This document shows, piece by piece, positions 15,695-23,960 of a DNA stretch of 64,000 nucleotides. The notes beneath the pieces are model-generated. The model did no database searches. It saw nothing but the letters and a program-made list of their open reading frames with translations, and was not told where the DNA came from. Source of the stretch: G963675935 sp963675935. Lineage in GTDB: Bacteria > Planctomycetota > Planctomycetia > Pirellulales > Thermoguttaceae. Made by a program: the position numbers and the translations under genes. How positions within the stretch are numbered: position 1 is the first letter of the stretch; the number at the start of each line of letters is the position of its first letter. The DNA lies in the NCBI GenBank assembly GCA_963675935.2, contig OY780964.2:1178001-1242000 (forward strand), read 5' to 3'.

Positions 15695-17577
15695 TCGCGT
15701 CCGACGTACAAATCGACTCGCCTCCCGACGACACCCTGGAAGCCGTCCTGGCGTTGGCCACCGCTTCGCTCTTCGGCGAAGCGACGCCCGAGGAAATCGC
15801 CCGGCTCGAACAACTGGTTGTCAGCGACGACCGTGCATGCCGGGCGTATGTCGATGCCATGCTCGACTCGCGGAGCCTGCACAATTGGTCGAGCCACGCC
15901 GCCCAAGAAGAATCCCCCGTTCCCGCTTCGCCGGTTCTCGGGTTTCTTGGCAGTTTCCTTGACAGTGCATGGCAAGGCACGACGGGCTATTTCGCCGATC
16001 ATCCCGGCGTATTTTCCTATATGGTGGCGACAGTGTTCTTCGCCGTCGCGGCCTTGGTCGCCTCGCACGTCTACATGACTGAATATCAAGGGCAAGGACA
16101 AGGAGAATACGTCAATAGACATGGCGTTCCGTCAGCCCCATCGGCCCCAAGAATGGTTAAACACGATCCCGGGCCGGCGATTGTGTCCGTCGGTCGAATT
16201 ACCGGCATGGTCGATTGCCATTGGGTAGACGATCAAATTGCTCCCATCCATGATCGGGTGATGCAGGGCGCAAAATTTGAGTTGGCTTCCGGCTTGATGG
16301 AAATTACCTACAAGACCGGGGCTCGGGTGATTCTCCAAGGGCCGTGTACGTATACGGCGGAATCGGCCGCCGGCGGCTATTTGTCGCTTGGCAAGTTGAC
16401 AGCGCGGGTAGAAAGTAGGTCCCGCTTGCCGAGCGGGACAAGTAGGTTCCGTCTGCCGGACGGGACAAGTAGTGGGACAAGCATATCCCGCTTGCCGAGT
16501 GGGACATCGCCAACCGATCGCAACGCCACGAAGTCCCGCCCGGCAGGCGGGACCTACTTTGCCGTCCGCACTCCCACCGCCACGGTCACCGACCTCGGCA
16601 CGGAGTTCGGCGTCGAAGTGGACGGCCGCTCGGGCAACACGATTTCGCACGTCTTTCAAGGCAAGGTGAAAGTTGTCACCATGGCGGCGGGCAGTCAGCC
16701 AAGCAGCGAAGTCGTGCTTGGCGAAAACCAGTCGGCTCGCGTCGAAAAAAGCAATGCCGGCGCGCCGTCGATCATCACCCAAAACATTGCGGTCAAACCG
16801 GGCCAATTCGCCAGGGCCGATGTTCTTCGGGAATTGTCCTTAAAACAGTTCCGTCGCTGGCAGCGGTTCAGCGAAGAATTGCGGCGGCGCGATGACCTCT
16901 TGGCCTACTATGATTTTCAGCGCGATGCCGACAACCCGCGCGATAAGAATGGCGCCGAGTTGCTTCGGAATCGGGCGAAGACCGGCCCGCGGTTCGACGG
17001 CCACGTTTGGGGCACACTCCGCATGGGCATGACCCAGGGGCGTTTCCCCGGCAAAGAGGCGTTGAAGTTCGCCAACCCCGGCGACGGCGTCCGCGTCAAC
17101 ATTCCCGTCGAGTGCACGCAGATGACGGTCGCGGCATGGGTGAATATCAAGCAAGTCAAGGAATATCTCGGCTTGTTAATGTCTGATGATTGGAAGCTGG
17201 GGGCGGTCCATTGGCAGATCATGCAACCCGGAGGCGAACGCATGACGTTCAGCAGCGATTTCGCTCCGAACATTGTGGTCGCTTCGCAACCGGCGTTCGG
17301 CGACGATGTTTGCCGCCACTGGATTCATCTGGCCGCCACGCACGACTCGGTTACACACAAGACAGCCTTCTACCTCAATGGCCGTTCGATTGGCGAATCG
17401 ACGGTCGGCTCCGACGTGGCGTTCCAGTTCGGCGAAGCGACGATCGGCGCGTGGTGGAAACCGTCTGAACCCCGCACATTTCAAGGCCGGATGGACGAAC
17501 TGATGATCTTCAATGCGGTGCTTTCCGCCGAGGAAATTCGCCGCTTGCATGAGGGGCCGCAAATGAAAGACTTTTGA
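15691..17577 (+). CDS. FecR/LamG membrane protein, sigma factor partner
   Basis: A 628-residue protein. The N-terminal cytoplasmic part (about 1-105) includes SLFGEATPEEIARLEQLVVS, as expected for an anti-sigma-like segment. One membrane helix follows (FSYMVATVFFAVAALVASHV, about 107-126). The FecR domain then runs from ITGMVDCHWVDDQIAPIHDR to FAVRTPTATVTDLGTEFGVE and KVVTMAAGSQPSSEVVLGEN. A C-terminal LamG/concanavalin-like domain (GDGVRVNIPVECTQMTVAAW to RMDELMIFNAVLSAEEIRRL) ends the protein. Residues 241-290 are encoded by an in-frame palindromic repeat. It is probably a membrane-bound regulator or sensor linked to the sigma factor; LamG suggests polysaccharide binding. Confidence 0.88.
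   Translation: MIASDVQIDSPPDDTLEAVLALATASLFGEATPEEIARLEQLVVSDDRACRAYVDAMLDSRSLHNWSSHAAQEESPVPASPVLGFLGSFLDSAWQGTTGYFADHPGVFSYMVATVFFAVAALVASHVYMTEYQGQGQGEYVNRHGVPSAPSAPRMVKHDPGPAIVSVGRITGMVDCHWVDDQIAPIHDRVMQGAKFELASGLMEITYKTGARVILQGPCTYTAESAAGGYLSLGKLTARVESRSRLPSGTSRFRLPDGTSSGTSISRLPSGTSPTDRNATKSRPAGGTYFAVRTPTATVTDLGTEFGVEVDGRSGNTISHVFQGKVKVVTMAAGSQPSSEVVLGENQSARVEKSNAGAPSIITQNIAVKPGQFARADVLRELSLKQFRRWQRFSEELRRRDDLLAYYDFQRDADNPRDKNGAELLRNRAKTGPRFDGHVWGTLRMGMTQGRFPGKEALKFANPGDGVRVNIPVECTQMTVAAWVNIKQVKEYLGLLMSDDWKLGAVHWQIMQPGGERMTFSSDFAPNIVVASQPAFGDDVCRHWIHLAATHDSVTHKTAFYLNGRSIGESTVGSDVAFQFGEATIGAWWKPSEPRTFQGRMDELMIFNAVLSAEEIRRLHEGPQMKDF
16412..16560. repeat. compound palindromic element inside FecR gene
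   Basis: The outer arms AAAGTAGGTCCCGC (16412-16425) and GCGGGACCTACTTT (16547-16560) are exact inverted copies. Inside are three more GGTCCCGCTTGCCGAGCGGG-type small palindromes in tandem. The insertion is in frame, adds about 50 residues rich in Ser, Arg and Gly, and sits exactly before the conserved FAVRTPTATV block. Confidence 0.85.
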
Positions 17578-17601
17578 GCGTCGGAAACGTGTTGCGCGGT
17601 C

Positions 17602-17634
17602 GTTTAGCCGACGAGCTTGCTCGCCGCGTGGAAA
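17602..17634. repeat. partial family 1 palindrome (copy C)
   Basis: CGTTTAGCCGACGAGCTTGC followed by TCGCCGCGTGG matches one arm of the repeats at 1500-1571 and 14848-14930. The second arm is absent. Confidence 0.65.
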
Positions 17635-17741
17635 CGAAGTGCGGAGTCAAGCGGAATTATGGGGACCGTGGAGATTTTTTAGGCCGGATGTCCCGGCCTG
17701 CCAAGGTTTCCAGACTTTGTTTGCCCTAGTGGCAGAATGGA

Positions 17742-18449
17742 ATGGTGGAAATGTTTACGAAAAATCTGAAGTGTGCGTTGTTGGTGGCTGCCCTCGCTGG
17801 GCTGTTCGTGGCCGCTTCCGCCCAGGCTGGCGTGATCGCGGGCGGAAACGGGAGCTTTGAAACCAACACCTACACTTCCGGCAATCAGGCAGCTTCCGGC
17901 CTTTGGTTTATCAACGCGTCTGGGGGAGGGGCCTCCGGCTGGACGTTCTCCGGCGGCACCCGGTGGTTCATGGCCAATGGGTGCGGTTACGGTGCATCAT
18001 CGGACGGCACGTATTTCCTCAACGTGGCGTCCTGGGCCACCCCCATGGTAGCAACCACAACCATCAGCGGGCTGACGGTTGGCTCTCAGTATGCCCTCAC
18101 GTTCGATGTTTCGCAGCGTCAGGGTCTCTACAACAGCACGGACGCCATGACAGTCGTGATTGACACCACCACGCCAACCAGCAAGACCATCACGATGACC
18201 GATTTGCCAAGCGTGCAAAGCGGTTCCGCGGACTCAGTGAACTATGTTTCCGAGTCACTGACGTTCACTGCAACCGCTGAATCACAAACTCTTACGTTGA
18301 CCGGCCAAACGGAAGTGTCCGCAGAGACGCATAATGACTTTGTCGTCGATAATTTCAAAGTCTCCTCGGTACCCGAACCGAGTACGCTGGCTATGTTATC
18401 TGCCGGCTTGCTGGGTCTGCTGGCTTATGCTTGGCGAAAGCAGAAGTAA
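17742..18449 (+). CDS. PEP-CTERM sorted secreted protein
   Basis: A 235-residue protein with a signal peptide (CALLVAALAGLFVAASAQAG). The body is Thr/Ser-rich and beta-type, from GSFETNTYTSGNQAASGLWF to VVDNFKV, resembling a DUF642-like fold. The C-terminus is a textbook PEP-CTERM sorting tail: VPEPSTLAMLSAGLLGLLAY then Arg/Lys. Proteins of this class are exported and anchored or processed by exosortase systems linked to exopolysaccharide. Another in-frame ATG lies 9 bases downstream and may be the true start. A hairpin terminator follows. Confidence 0.9.
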   Translation: MVEMFTKNLKCALLVAALAGLFVAASAQAGVIAGGNGSFETNTYTSGNQAASGLWFINASGGGASGWTFSGGTRWFMANGCGYGASSDGTYFLNVASWATPMVATTTISGLTVGSQYALTFDVSQRQGLYNSTDAMTVVIDTTTPTSKTITMTDLPSVQSGSADSVNYVSESLTFTATAESQTLTLTGQTEVSAETHNDFVVDNFKVSSVPEPSTLAMLSAGLLGLLAYAWRKQK

Positions 18450-18503
18450 AGAATTTGCGGTTTAGGATTTTATAGGATTCAGGAACGGGCAAATGCGCCC
18501 GGT

Positions 18504-18543
18504 GTCGTCGCGAGAATCTCTCGCGACGACGCCGGAGCTTTTT
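18504..18543 (+). terminator. putative terminator after PEP-CTERM gene
   Basis: GTCGTCGCGAGA (18504-18515) and TCTCGCGACGAC (18519-18530) form a perfect 12-bp stem with a 3-base loop. A GCCGGAGC spacer and TTTTT follow, so the T-tract is offset. Confidence 0.55.
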
Positions 18544-18565
18544 CTTCTCGATAGGGAACCAAACC

Positions 18566-19789
18566 ATGTCTGCTCTGCGTTGCCAGTTGAGTGATGTCAT
18601 CGTCATTTGCAGCCCTGAAGGGGCGGCCGTTCTTCCAGCCCAGGGCAACGCCCTGGGGATGCGAGAGAACGAAACTGTGGTGTTGGCCCGACGGGCCAAT
18701 GCTTCGCCTCAAGGAACGGTTGGCCCGTTGGGCCGAGAAAAACATCATGTCCTCACTCGTTCCCCAGGGCGTTTCCCTGGGCTGGGAGAACGCAGGGCCT
18801 TCGGCCCAAAAACCGCCGCTTTTACGTTGGTGGAGCTACTCGTGGTCATCACGATCATCGGCATTCTCATTGCGTTGCTGCTTCCCGCCGTTCAGGCCGC
18901 CCGCGAAGCGGCGCGAAAAATGCAGTGCAGCAACAACCTGAAACAACTCGCGCTGGGCTGCTTGACCCACGAACAGGCGAACGGATTCTTTCCGACCGGC
19001 GGCTGGTCTTGGAGTTGGTGCGGCGACCCCGACCGGGGATTCGACCGCCGCCAACCGGCCGGCTGGACCTACAACGTGCTTCCCTACATCGAACAGCAGG
19101 CGATGCACGACCTCGGGGCGGGCATGACCGTGGCCAACAAGAAAACGGCTTTCACCACGCGGAACGCGACGCCGATTGCCACATTGTACTGCCCGACGCG
19201 AAGGCAAGCGGCCGTTTATCCCGAGATACCCAGCTACTCGTATCCCTACCACAACGCCAATCGAAGCACGCTTTGCGCACGGACCGATTACGCGGGCAAC
19301 ACGGGCACGAACTTCGTTGGATTCGATGACGTCGTCAGCGGCGACGATCCATCCGCCGCCGACGCCGCTGGCTTCGCCTGGCCGACGTATGACTGCAACG
19401 GTGTGATCTGCAAGACCAATGTGATCCGAATCGCGGAGATACCCGACGGACTTTCCAACACTATTCTGGTTGCCGAGAAATATCTCTGCCCCGATCGATA
19501 TTACGACGGCCAGGACGACGCCGACAACAACTCTCCCTACACTGGGTATGATTGGGACGTCGTTCGTTGGACCTCCGTGGCGCCAAGGCAAGATCAAGAA
19601 GGTTCCAAGGATTCGTATCCATTCGGGTCGGCCCATTCCAACAGTTTCAACGCCGCTTTCTGCGACGGCTCGGTGCAAACGCTCAGCTACTCGATCGACT
19701 GTGGCGACATTGCCAACGGGATTTCCGGGGTATTTCAACATCTCGGCAACCGCAAGGACGGTGTTGCAATTGACGCGAAAATGTTCTAA
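18566..19789 (+). CDS. DUF1559 type II secretion/pilin-like protein with repeat-derived leader
   Basis: The core is a planctomycete DUF1559 protein. The prepilin cleavage/methylation motif is AFTLVELLVVITIIGILIAL, followed by LPAVQAAREAARKMQCSNNL and the H-X9-DG-like C-terminus HSNSFNAAFCDGSVQTLSYS. These proteins are processed by prepilin peptidase and act in pseudopilus-like envelope structures of unknown role. The product is 407 residues if the ATG at 18566 is used, but about 87 of these precede the cleavage site. That leader is encoded by palindromic repeats. A shorter start (GTG/TTG near the motif) cannot be excluded, so the N-terminus is uncertain. Confidence 0.85.
   Translation: MSALRCQLSDVIVICSPEGAAVLPAQGNALGMRENETVVLARRANASPQGTVGPLGREKHHVLTRSPGRFPGLGERRAFGPKTAAFTLVELLVVITIIGILIALLLPAVQAAREAARKMQCSNNLKQLALGCLTHEQANGFFPTGGWSWSWCGDPDRGFDRRQPAGWTYNVLPYIEQQAMHDLGAGMTVANKKTAFTTRNATPIATLYCPTRRQAAVYPEIPSYSYPYHNANRSTLCARTDYAGNTGTNFVGFDDVVSGDDPSAADAAGFAWPTYDCNGVICKTNVIRIAEIPDGLSNTILVAEKYLCPDRYYDGQDDADNNSPYTGYDWDVVRWTSVAPRQDQEGSKDSYPFGSAHSNSFNAAFCDGSVQTLSYSIDCGDIANGISGVFQHLGNRKDGVAIDAKMF
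18629..18791. repeat. palindromic repeats covering the DUF1559 leader
   Basis: A unit TTCCAGCCCAGGGCAACGCC (18629-18660) is present as an inverted copy at 18759-18791. Between them are two smaller palindromes (GGCCCGACGGGCC, GGCCCGTTGGGCC). All are read through in frame. Confidence 0.75.
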
Positions 19790-19828
19790 ACTGATTTCTT
19801 GAAGTCCCGCCATTGAAGGAAACCCGCC

Positions 19829-21202
19829 ATGAAACGCTTCGTTGTCTTGATGCTTGTCGTCGCGGCCTGCGCGATTGTTCATATTTCCACCGTTCGAGCC
19901 GAGCCGGCCGAGGGCCAAACCGATTCTCGCCCGACCGTGGCCGACATCCTCAAGGAAACGCCCGCCGAGCGCGACGCCCGCATGGCGTGGTGGCGTGAGG
20001 CCCGCTTCGGTTTGTTCATTCACTGGGGACCGGCCAGTCTGTCGGGCAAGGAAATCAGTTGGGCACGCCGCGGACACCCCTTCGACGGCCAAGGGCACGA
20101 AGCCGTCGACGCCGATGTCTACGACAACCTCTATAAAAAGTTCAATCCCGTCAAGTTCGACGCCGACCAGTGGATGCAAATGGCCAAGGACGCCGGGATG
20201 AAGTACGTCGTGTTCACCACGAAGCACCATGACGGTTTTTCGATGTGGCCGACGAAGCTCCGGCCCGACTATAGCATTGCCGCCACGCCCTTCAAGCGGG
20301 ATATTTGCAAGGAACTCGCCGACGCCGCCCACCGCCACGGCATTCGGCTCGGCTGGTACTACTCGACCCGCGATTGGACCCACCCCGACTATCTCAAGGA
20401 CGGCAACCGACGCTACGATGAGTTTTATCGCGGTCAAGTCCGCGAGATTCTATCGAACTACGGCCAAGTTGACATGATCTGGTTCGACCATGTCGTTGGC
20501 AATTGGAGCGATTATCGCTTCGACGAACTGTTCCGGACAATGTACGGATTGCAGCCGAGGATTCTGGTCAACGATCGTGCGGCGAGATTCTGCGGCGGAG
20601 GACGGCAAGGCCAGCCGTCGCCCGAGATCGTAAAAATCACGCGGGGCGATTTTGAAACGCCGGAACAGACGATCGGCAAGTTTCAGACGGACCGGCCGTG
20701 GGAATCGTGCGTGACGTTGACCCAGTGCGCCGACGGCGGCGGCTGGTCGTATCGCCCCGACGGACGCACGCGCGGCTTCGACGAGTGCGTGCAAATGCTG
20801 GTCAGTTGCGCGACCGGCGACGGCAATCTGCTGTTGAACGTCGGCCCGCTGCCGACCGGCGAAATCGATCCGGCCCAGGTGAAGGTTCTCAAACAAATGG
20901 GCCAATGGCTGTCGAAGTACGGCGAGAGCATTTACGGCACGCGCGGCGGGCCAATTCGCAACGGCGCCTGGGGCGGCGCCACGCAAAAGGGCGACGTCGT
21001 GTATCTTCACGTCGTGAAGTGGGACGGCCCTGAAATCAAACTGCCGGCGATGACGCGGAAAATCGTCGGTTCGAGCGTTTTGACCGGCGGCGAGGCAAAG
21101 ATTTCGCAAACCGCCGAGGGCGTGGCCGTTTCCGTCCCACCCGCCGCCCGCGACAAAATCGACACGATCATAAAGCTGGAACTTGATAAATCGCCGCAAT
21201 AA
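19829..21202 (+). CDS. alpha-L-fucosidase, GH29
   Basis: A 457-residue secreted glycosidase. The signal peptide is MKRFVVLMLVVAACAIVHIS up to RAEP. The GH29 barrel starts at WWREARFGLFIHWGPASLSG and includes WMQMAKDAGMKYVVFTTKHH DG, RHGIRLGWYYSTRDW, and GQVDMIWFDHVVGNW, where the Asp of WFD (about residue 220) is in the position of the family nucleophile. A small C-terminal beta domain follows (residues from about 370). It probably releases fucose from sulfated or complex polysaccharides, a common planctomycete diet. It begins 40 bases after the DUF1559 gene on the same strand. Confidence 0.93.
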   Translation: MKRFVVLMLVVAACAIVHISTVRAEPAEGQTDSRPTVADILKETPAERDARMAWWREARFGLFIHWGPASLSGKEISWARRGHPFDGQGHEAVDADVYDNLYKKFNPVKFDADQWMQMAKDAGMKYVVFTTKHHDGFSMWPTKLRPDYSIAATPFKRDICKELADAAHRHGIRLGWYYSTRDWTHPDYLKDGNRRYDEFYRGQVREILSNYGQVDMIWFDHVVGNWSDYRFDELFRTMYGLQPRILVNDRAARFCGGGRQGQPSPEIVKITRGDFETPEQTIGKFQTDRPWESCVTLTQCADGGGWSYRPDGRTRGFDECVQMLVSCATGDGNLLLNVGPLPTGEIDPAQVKVLKQMGQWLSKYGESIYGTRGGPIRNGAWGGATQKGDVVYLHVVKWDGPEIKLPAMTRKIVGSSVLTGGEAKISQTAEGVAVSVPPAARDKIDTIIKLELDKSPQ

Positions 21203-21233
21203 ACCCGTCGCGGCGTGACCGCCGGCCCCCCGG

Positions 21234-23573
21234 TCACTTGTCGCCCCGCCACGGCGTCAAGATTTTTCGGACCCGCGTCATCACCCCCGACGACGCCTCC
21301 GGCTCGCGCTCGGTGGCCATCATGTAGGAACGAAAACTGATCAAAAGCTCTCGGGCCTTCGCCGCCGCTTCGCCGTGACGTCGGTTGCGGCCGTCGAGCG
21401 TCGAGATCGCTATTCCGATCCGCGTGCGCGTCGGACTCGCGTAGGACAACTCCGGCGTCCCGCTCGTGTCCTCGCCCCATCGTTCTTCCTCAAGCCGCAC
21501 GTCAATGCAAAACGTCGTCGGGCGGTCGGCCAAACGCCGCAAACGGCCCATCGGCTTTCCGTCGATCTCCATCCGCACCTGATTGCCGTCGACAGCGACA
21601 ACGCGCGCCTGATGATCGGCCACAAACCCGCGCAACTTGTTCATGGAAAGCTTCACCGGCACCGGCGTAACCAAATCCTGCGCAAAAAGCTCTCGGGGCC
21701 GGTCGGCCGTGGAACGCCGCGAAACCGGCCGCAGCGGGACAAGTTCGTCGCCCGCGCCGGCGCCGAGTTGCACGACGGTGTTCCGCCCATTGGCTTTGGC
21801 GGTCAACAGCGCGCGATCAGCCCGGCGAAGCATCGTCTCGGGGGTATCGCCCGGCTGAATCTCCGTCACGCCGATGCTGACCGTCACAGTGCGTCCGCCC
21901 ATCCTCGGCTGCGCGATCCGGCCGAACGATTGGCGAAGCTGGTCGGCGCGTCGGGCCGCTTGCGAGTTGTCGCAATCGGCGCAAAGCACCACGAACTCCT
22001 CGCCGCCGTAGCGGGCGACGAGATCGCCCGGCCTGCACGAACTTTTCAACAGCGAGGCCAAGCTCCGAATCGCGTCGTCGCCTGCCTGATGCCCGTAGGT
22101 GTCGTTCACCAGTTTGAATTTGTCGAGGTCCAGCATCCAGAGGCTGCACGGCACCTGCTGCTGCCGATGTGCGGCGACGAACATGGCGTGGACGCGGTCG
22201 AATTCCGCCCGATTGGCCACCTGGGTCAACGGATCCTTCGTGGCCTTTTCGTGCAAGGTCTGGCACTGCTGTTCCAGCGAAATTTCGGACGAGGCATCGT
22301 GGAACACCAGCACGGCGCCGTGGGTGAGGCCCTTTTGGTCGATCACGGGAATGGCGTGGCTGTCGACGGCCACCAATTGTTGGCGCCGGCCGAGGAGCGT
22401 CAGCCTCCGGAGCGATTGCGCCCCGCAGCGAATCGCGGTGTACACGGGGCAATCGGCCTCGCCGATGGTGTTCCCCTTTTCGTCCGCGATGCCCAGCAAG
22501 CCGGGATTCCACAATTCGCCGCGAATGCAATCGCCCATGACGCCGGTGAGCCGCTCGGCCCCGCGATTCCACAGCACCACTCGGCCGGCGGCGTCGATGA
22601 ACGCCACCGCATCGTACATGGCGTCCAACAGCCGGCCTTGGAATATCGCATCGACACTCGGCTCTCCAAGCATTGTCGGGACGTTGTTCGACATCCAGGC
22701 TGAATTGATCGCCTCCGCATCGAGCAACCGCAGCCAGCGATGGGCCACCTCGTCGCGCACCGACGTCGGTTCTTCCCGGCAATACTCCTCGAATTGTTCG
22801 ACCAATTCGGGATCGAACTGATTGCCCGCACACTCGAACAGCTCCGCCATCGCGCGTTCCCGCGACATGGCGGGCCGGAAGACGTGGTCGGTCGTCATGG
22901 CGTCGAACGCCTCGACGACGGCGATCATCCGCGCGCCGAGCGGAATGGCGCGGCCGGAAAATGGGATAAGTCCAATTTCTGCGCAGCACCCATCGGGCCG
23001 TTCCGGAAAATTGGACTTGTCCCCTTTTCCTCGCGTGCCGTCGAACCAGGCCGGCACGTTTTCCACAATTTCTAAAATTTTCGGCGATGCGCAACTGCGC
23101 CGCAAAATCTCCAGGCCCATCGTCCGCGAACGGGCCATCACCGCCGCTTCGGCGTCGTCGAGCGTTCCGGGTTTCCGCAAAATGCAGTCCGGCACACCGA
23201 CCACGCCGACGTCGTGCAGCAACGCGGCCACTTCAATCGCATTACGCTCGTCGTCGGGCAGATTGAGCTTCATCGCCCAGCCCGAACAGCCGATGGCCAC
23301 CCGGAGCGCATGTCCGGCCGTCGCGGCATGTTTGCACTGCAACGCCGCGAACAGGCCGGCGGCAACCCCCAAACGAACCTGAACGAGCCGACGGTCGATC
23401 GCCTCGCTGAACACCGGCGGAAGCGACTCTCGGGCGGTCGTCGCCGTCTCCAGTTCTCGAAGCAGCGTGTGGAGATCCGCCATCCGACTCTCGGCCGATG
23501 CCGATGCCGTTGGAACCGTCACAAACGATGCCGCCGTACTTTCTAGCGGGGGGGTGGAAGTCGCAGTATTCAT
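21234..23573 (-). CDS. HD-GYP-like / PAS / GGDEF signalling protein with disrupted GYP loop
   Basis: A 779-residue protein. Residues about 75-265 form an HD-type phosphohydrolase domain: HAATAGHALRVA, then LLHDVGVVGVPD (His120-Asp121) and GRAIPLGARMIAVVEAFDAM. A PAS domain follows (about 315-430, AVAFIDAAGRVVLWN). Next is GGDEF (about 445-600) with an intact RYGGEEF at 521-527, so it can probably make cyclic di-GMP. The C-terminal part (about 625-735) may be a PilZ-type domain, not certain. In HD-GYP proteins the GYP signature lies between DG and IPLGAR. Here that loop is replaced by a 26-residue palindromic repeat (181-206), so cyclic di-GMP hydrolysis is doubtful. Confidence 0.85.
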   Translation of the reverse strand: MNTATSTPPLESTAASFVTVPTASASAESRMADLHTLLRELETATTARESLPPVFSEAIDRRLVQVRLGVAAGLFAALQCKHAATAGHALRVAIGCSGWAMKLNLPDDERNAIEVAALLHDVGVVGVPDCILRKPGTLDDAEAAVMARSRTMGLEILRRSCASPKILEIVENVPAWFDGTRGKGDKSNFPERPDGCCAEIGLIPFSGRAIPLGARMIAVVEAFDAMTTDHVFRPAMSRERAMAELFECAGNQFDPELVEQFEEYCREEPTSVRDEVAHRWLRLLDAEAINSAWMSNNVPTMLGEPSVDAIFQGRLLDAMYDAVAFIDAAGRVVLWNRGAERLTGVMGDCIRGELWNPGLLGIADEKGNTIGEADCPVYTAIRCGAQSLRRLTLLGRRQQLVAVDSHAIPVIDQKGLTHGAVLVFHDASSEISLEQQCQTLHEKATKDPLTQVANRAEFDRVHAMFVAAHRQQQVPCSLWMLDLDKFKLVNDTYGHQAGDDAIRSLASLLKSSCRPGDLVARYGGEEFVVLCADCDNSQAARRADQLRQSFGRIAQPRMGGRTVTVSIGVTEIQPGDTPETMLRRADRALLTAKANGRNTVVQLGAGAGDELVPLRPVSRRSTADRPRELFAQDLVTPVPVKLSMNKLRGFVADHQARVVAVDGNQVRMEIDGKPMGRLRRLADRPTTFCIDVRLEEERWGEDTSGTPELSYASPTRTRIGIAISTLDGRNRRHGEAAAKARELLISFRSYMMATEREPEASSGVMTRVRKILTPWRGDK
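22956..23033. repeat. palindromic element inside HD-GYP gene (GGGGACAAGTCC family)
   Basis: On the minus strand the arms GGAAAAGGGGACAAGTCCAA and AAATTGGACTTATCCCATTT flank a loop CCGGAACGGCCCGATGGGTG. The loop and outer arms match the element at 4056-4142. It is 78 bases (26 codons) and in frame, encoding residues RGKGDKSNFPE to GLIPFS. Confidence 0.88.
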
Positions 23574-23770
23574 GGGGGCCTATTCAAGCGGATGCAGTAT
23601 CTACCAAGAAAAGTCTAGGTCGCATGGAAGCTTGGGTCAAATTGGCAATCCAGGGCGGTTGTCGCTGTTGTAGTGGAGTTGCCGGCCAAGATATGCCGAA
23701 GCTCACAATGCCATTAGTCTTGAAGATTGTGAGAACATCCTCAAAGTCGGGACGCGACCACGCGGGGATG

Positions 23771-23890
23771 GGTTTTAGGTTTTAGGTCTTAGGTCTTAGG
23801 ACTTAGGACTTAGGACTTAGGTTTTAGGTCTTGGCGCGAAGCCCCAAGACCTAAGGCCCCAAGACCTAAGCCCCAAGACCTAAGCCCTAA
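23771..23890. repeat. heptamer-type tandem repeats folding into a long hairpin
   Basis: The left half is a run of TTAGGTC, TTAGGAC and similar units; the right half is its inverse (AAGACCTAAG-type units). A GGCGCGAAGCC centre joins them. The whole stretch lies between two divergent genes and contains no coding potential. Confidence 0.85.
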
Positions 23891-23960
23891 GATCAAAGCC
23901 CCAATCGGTTGTGGCCATGCCGCGAGGGAATGCTACGCCACACAAGCCACCAAAATCACC

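Noticed and set aside
18836..20437. 533-residue minus-strand frame across the DUF1559 and fucosidase genes
   Set aside because: It spans two unrelated well-supported plus-strand genes; no start signal or domain is present.
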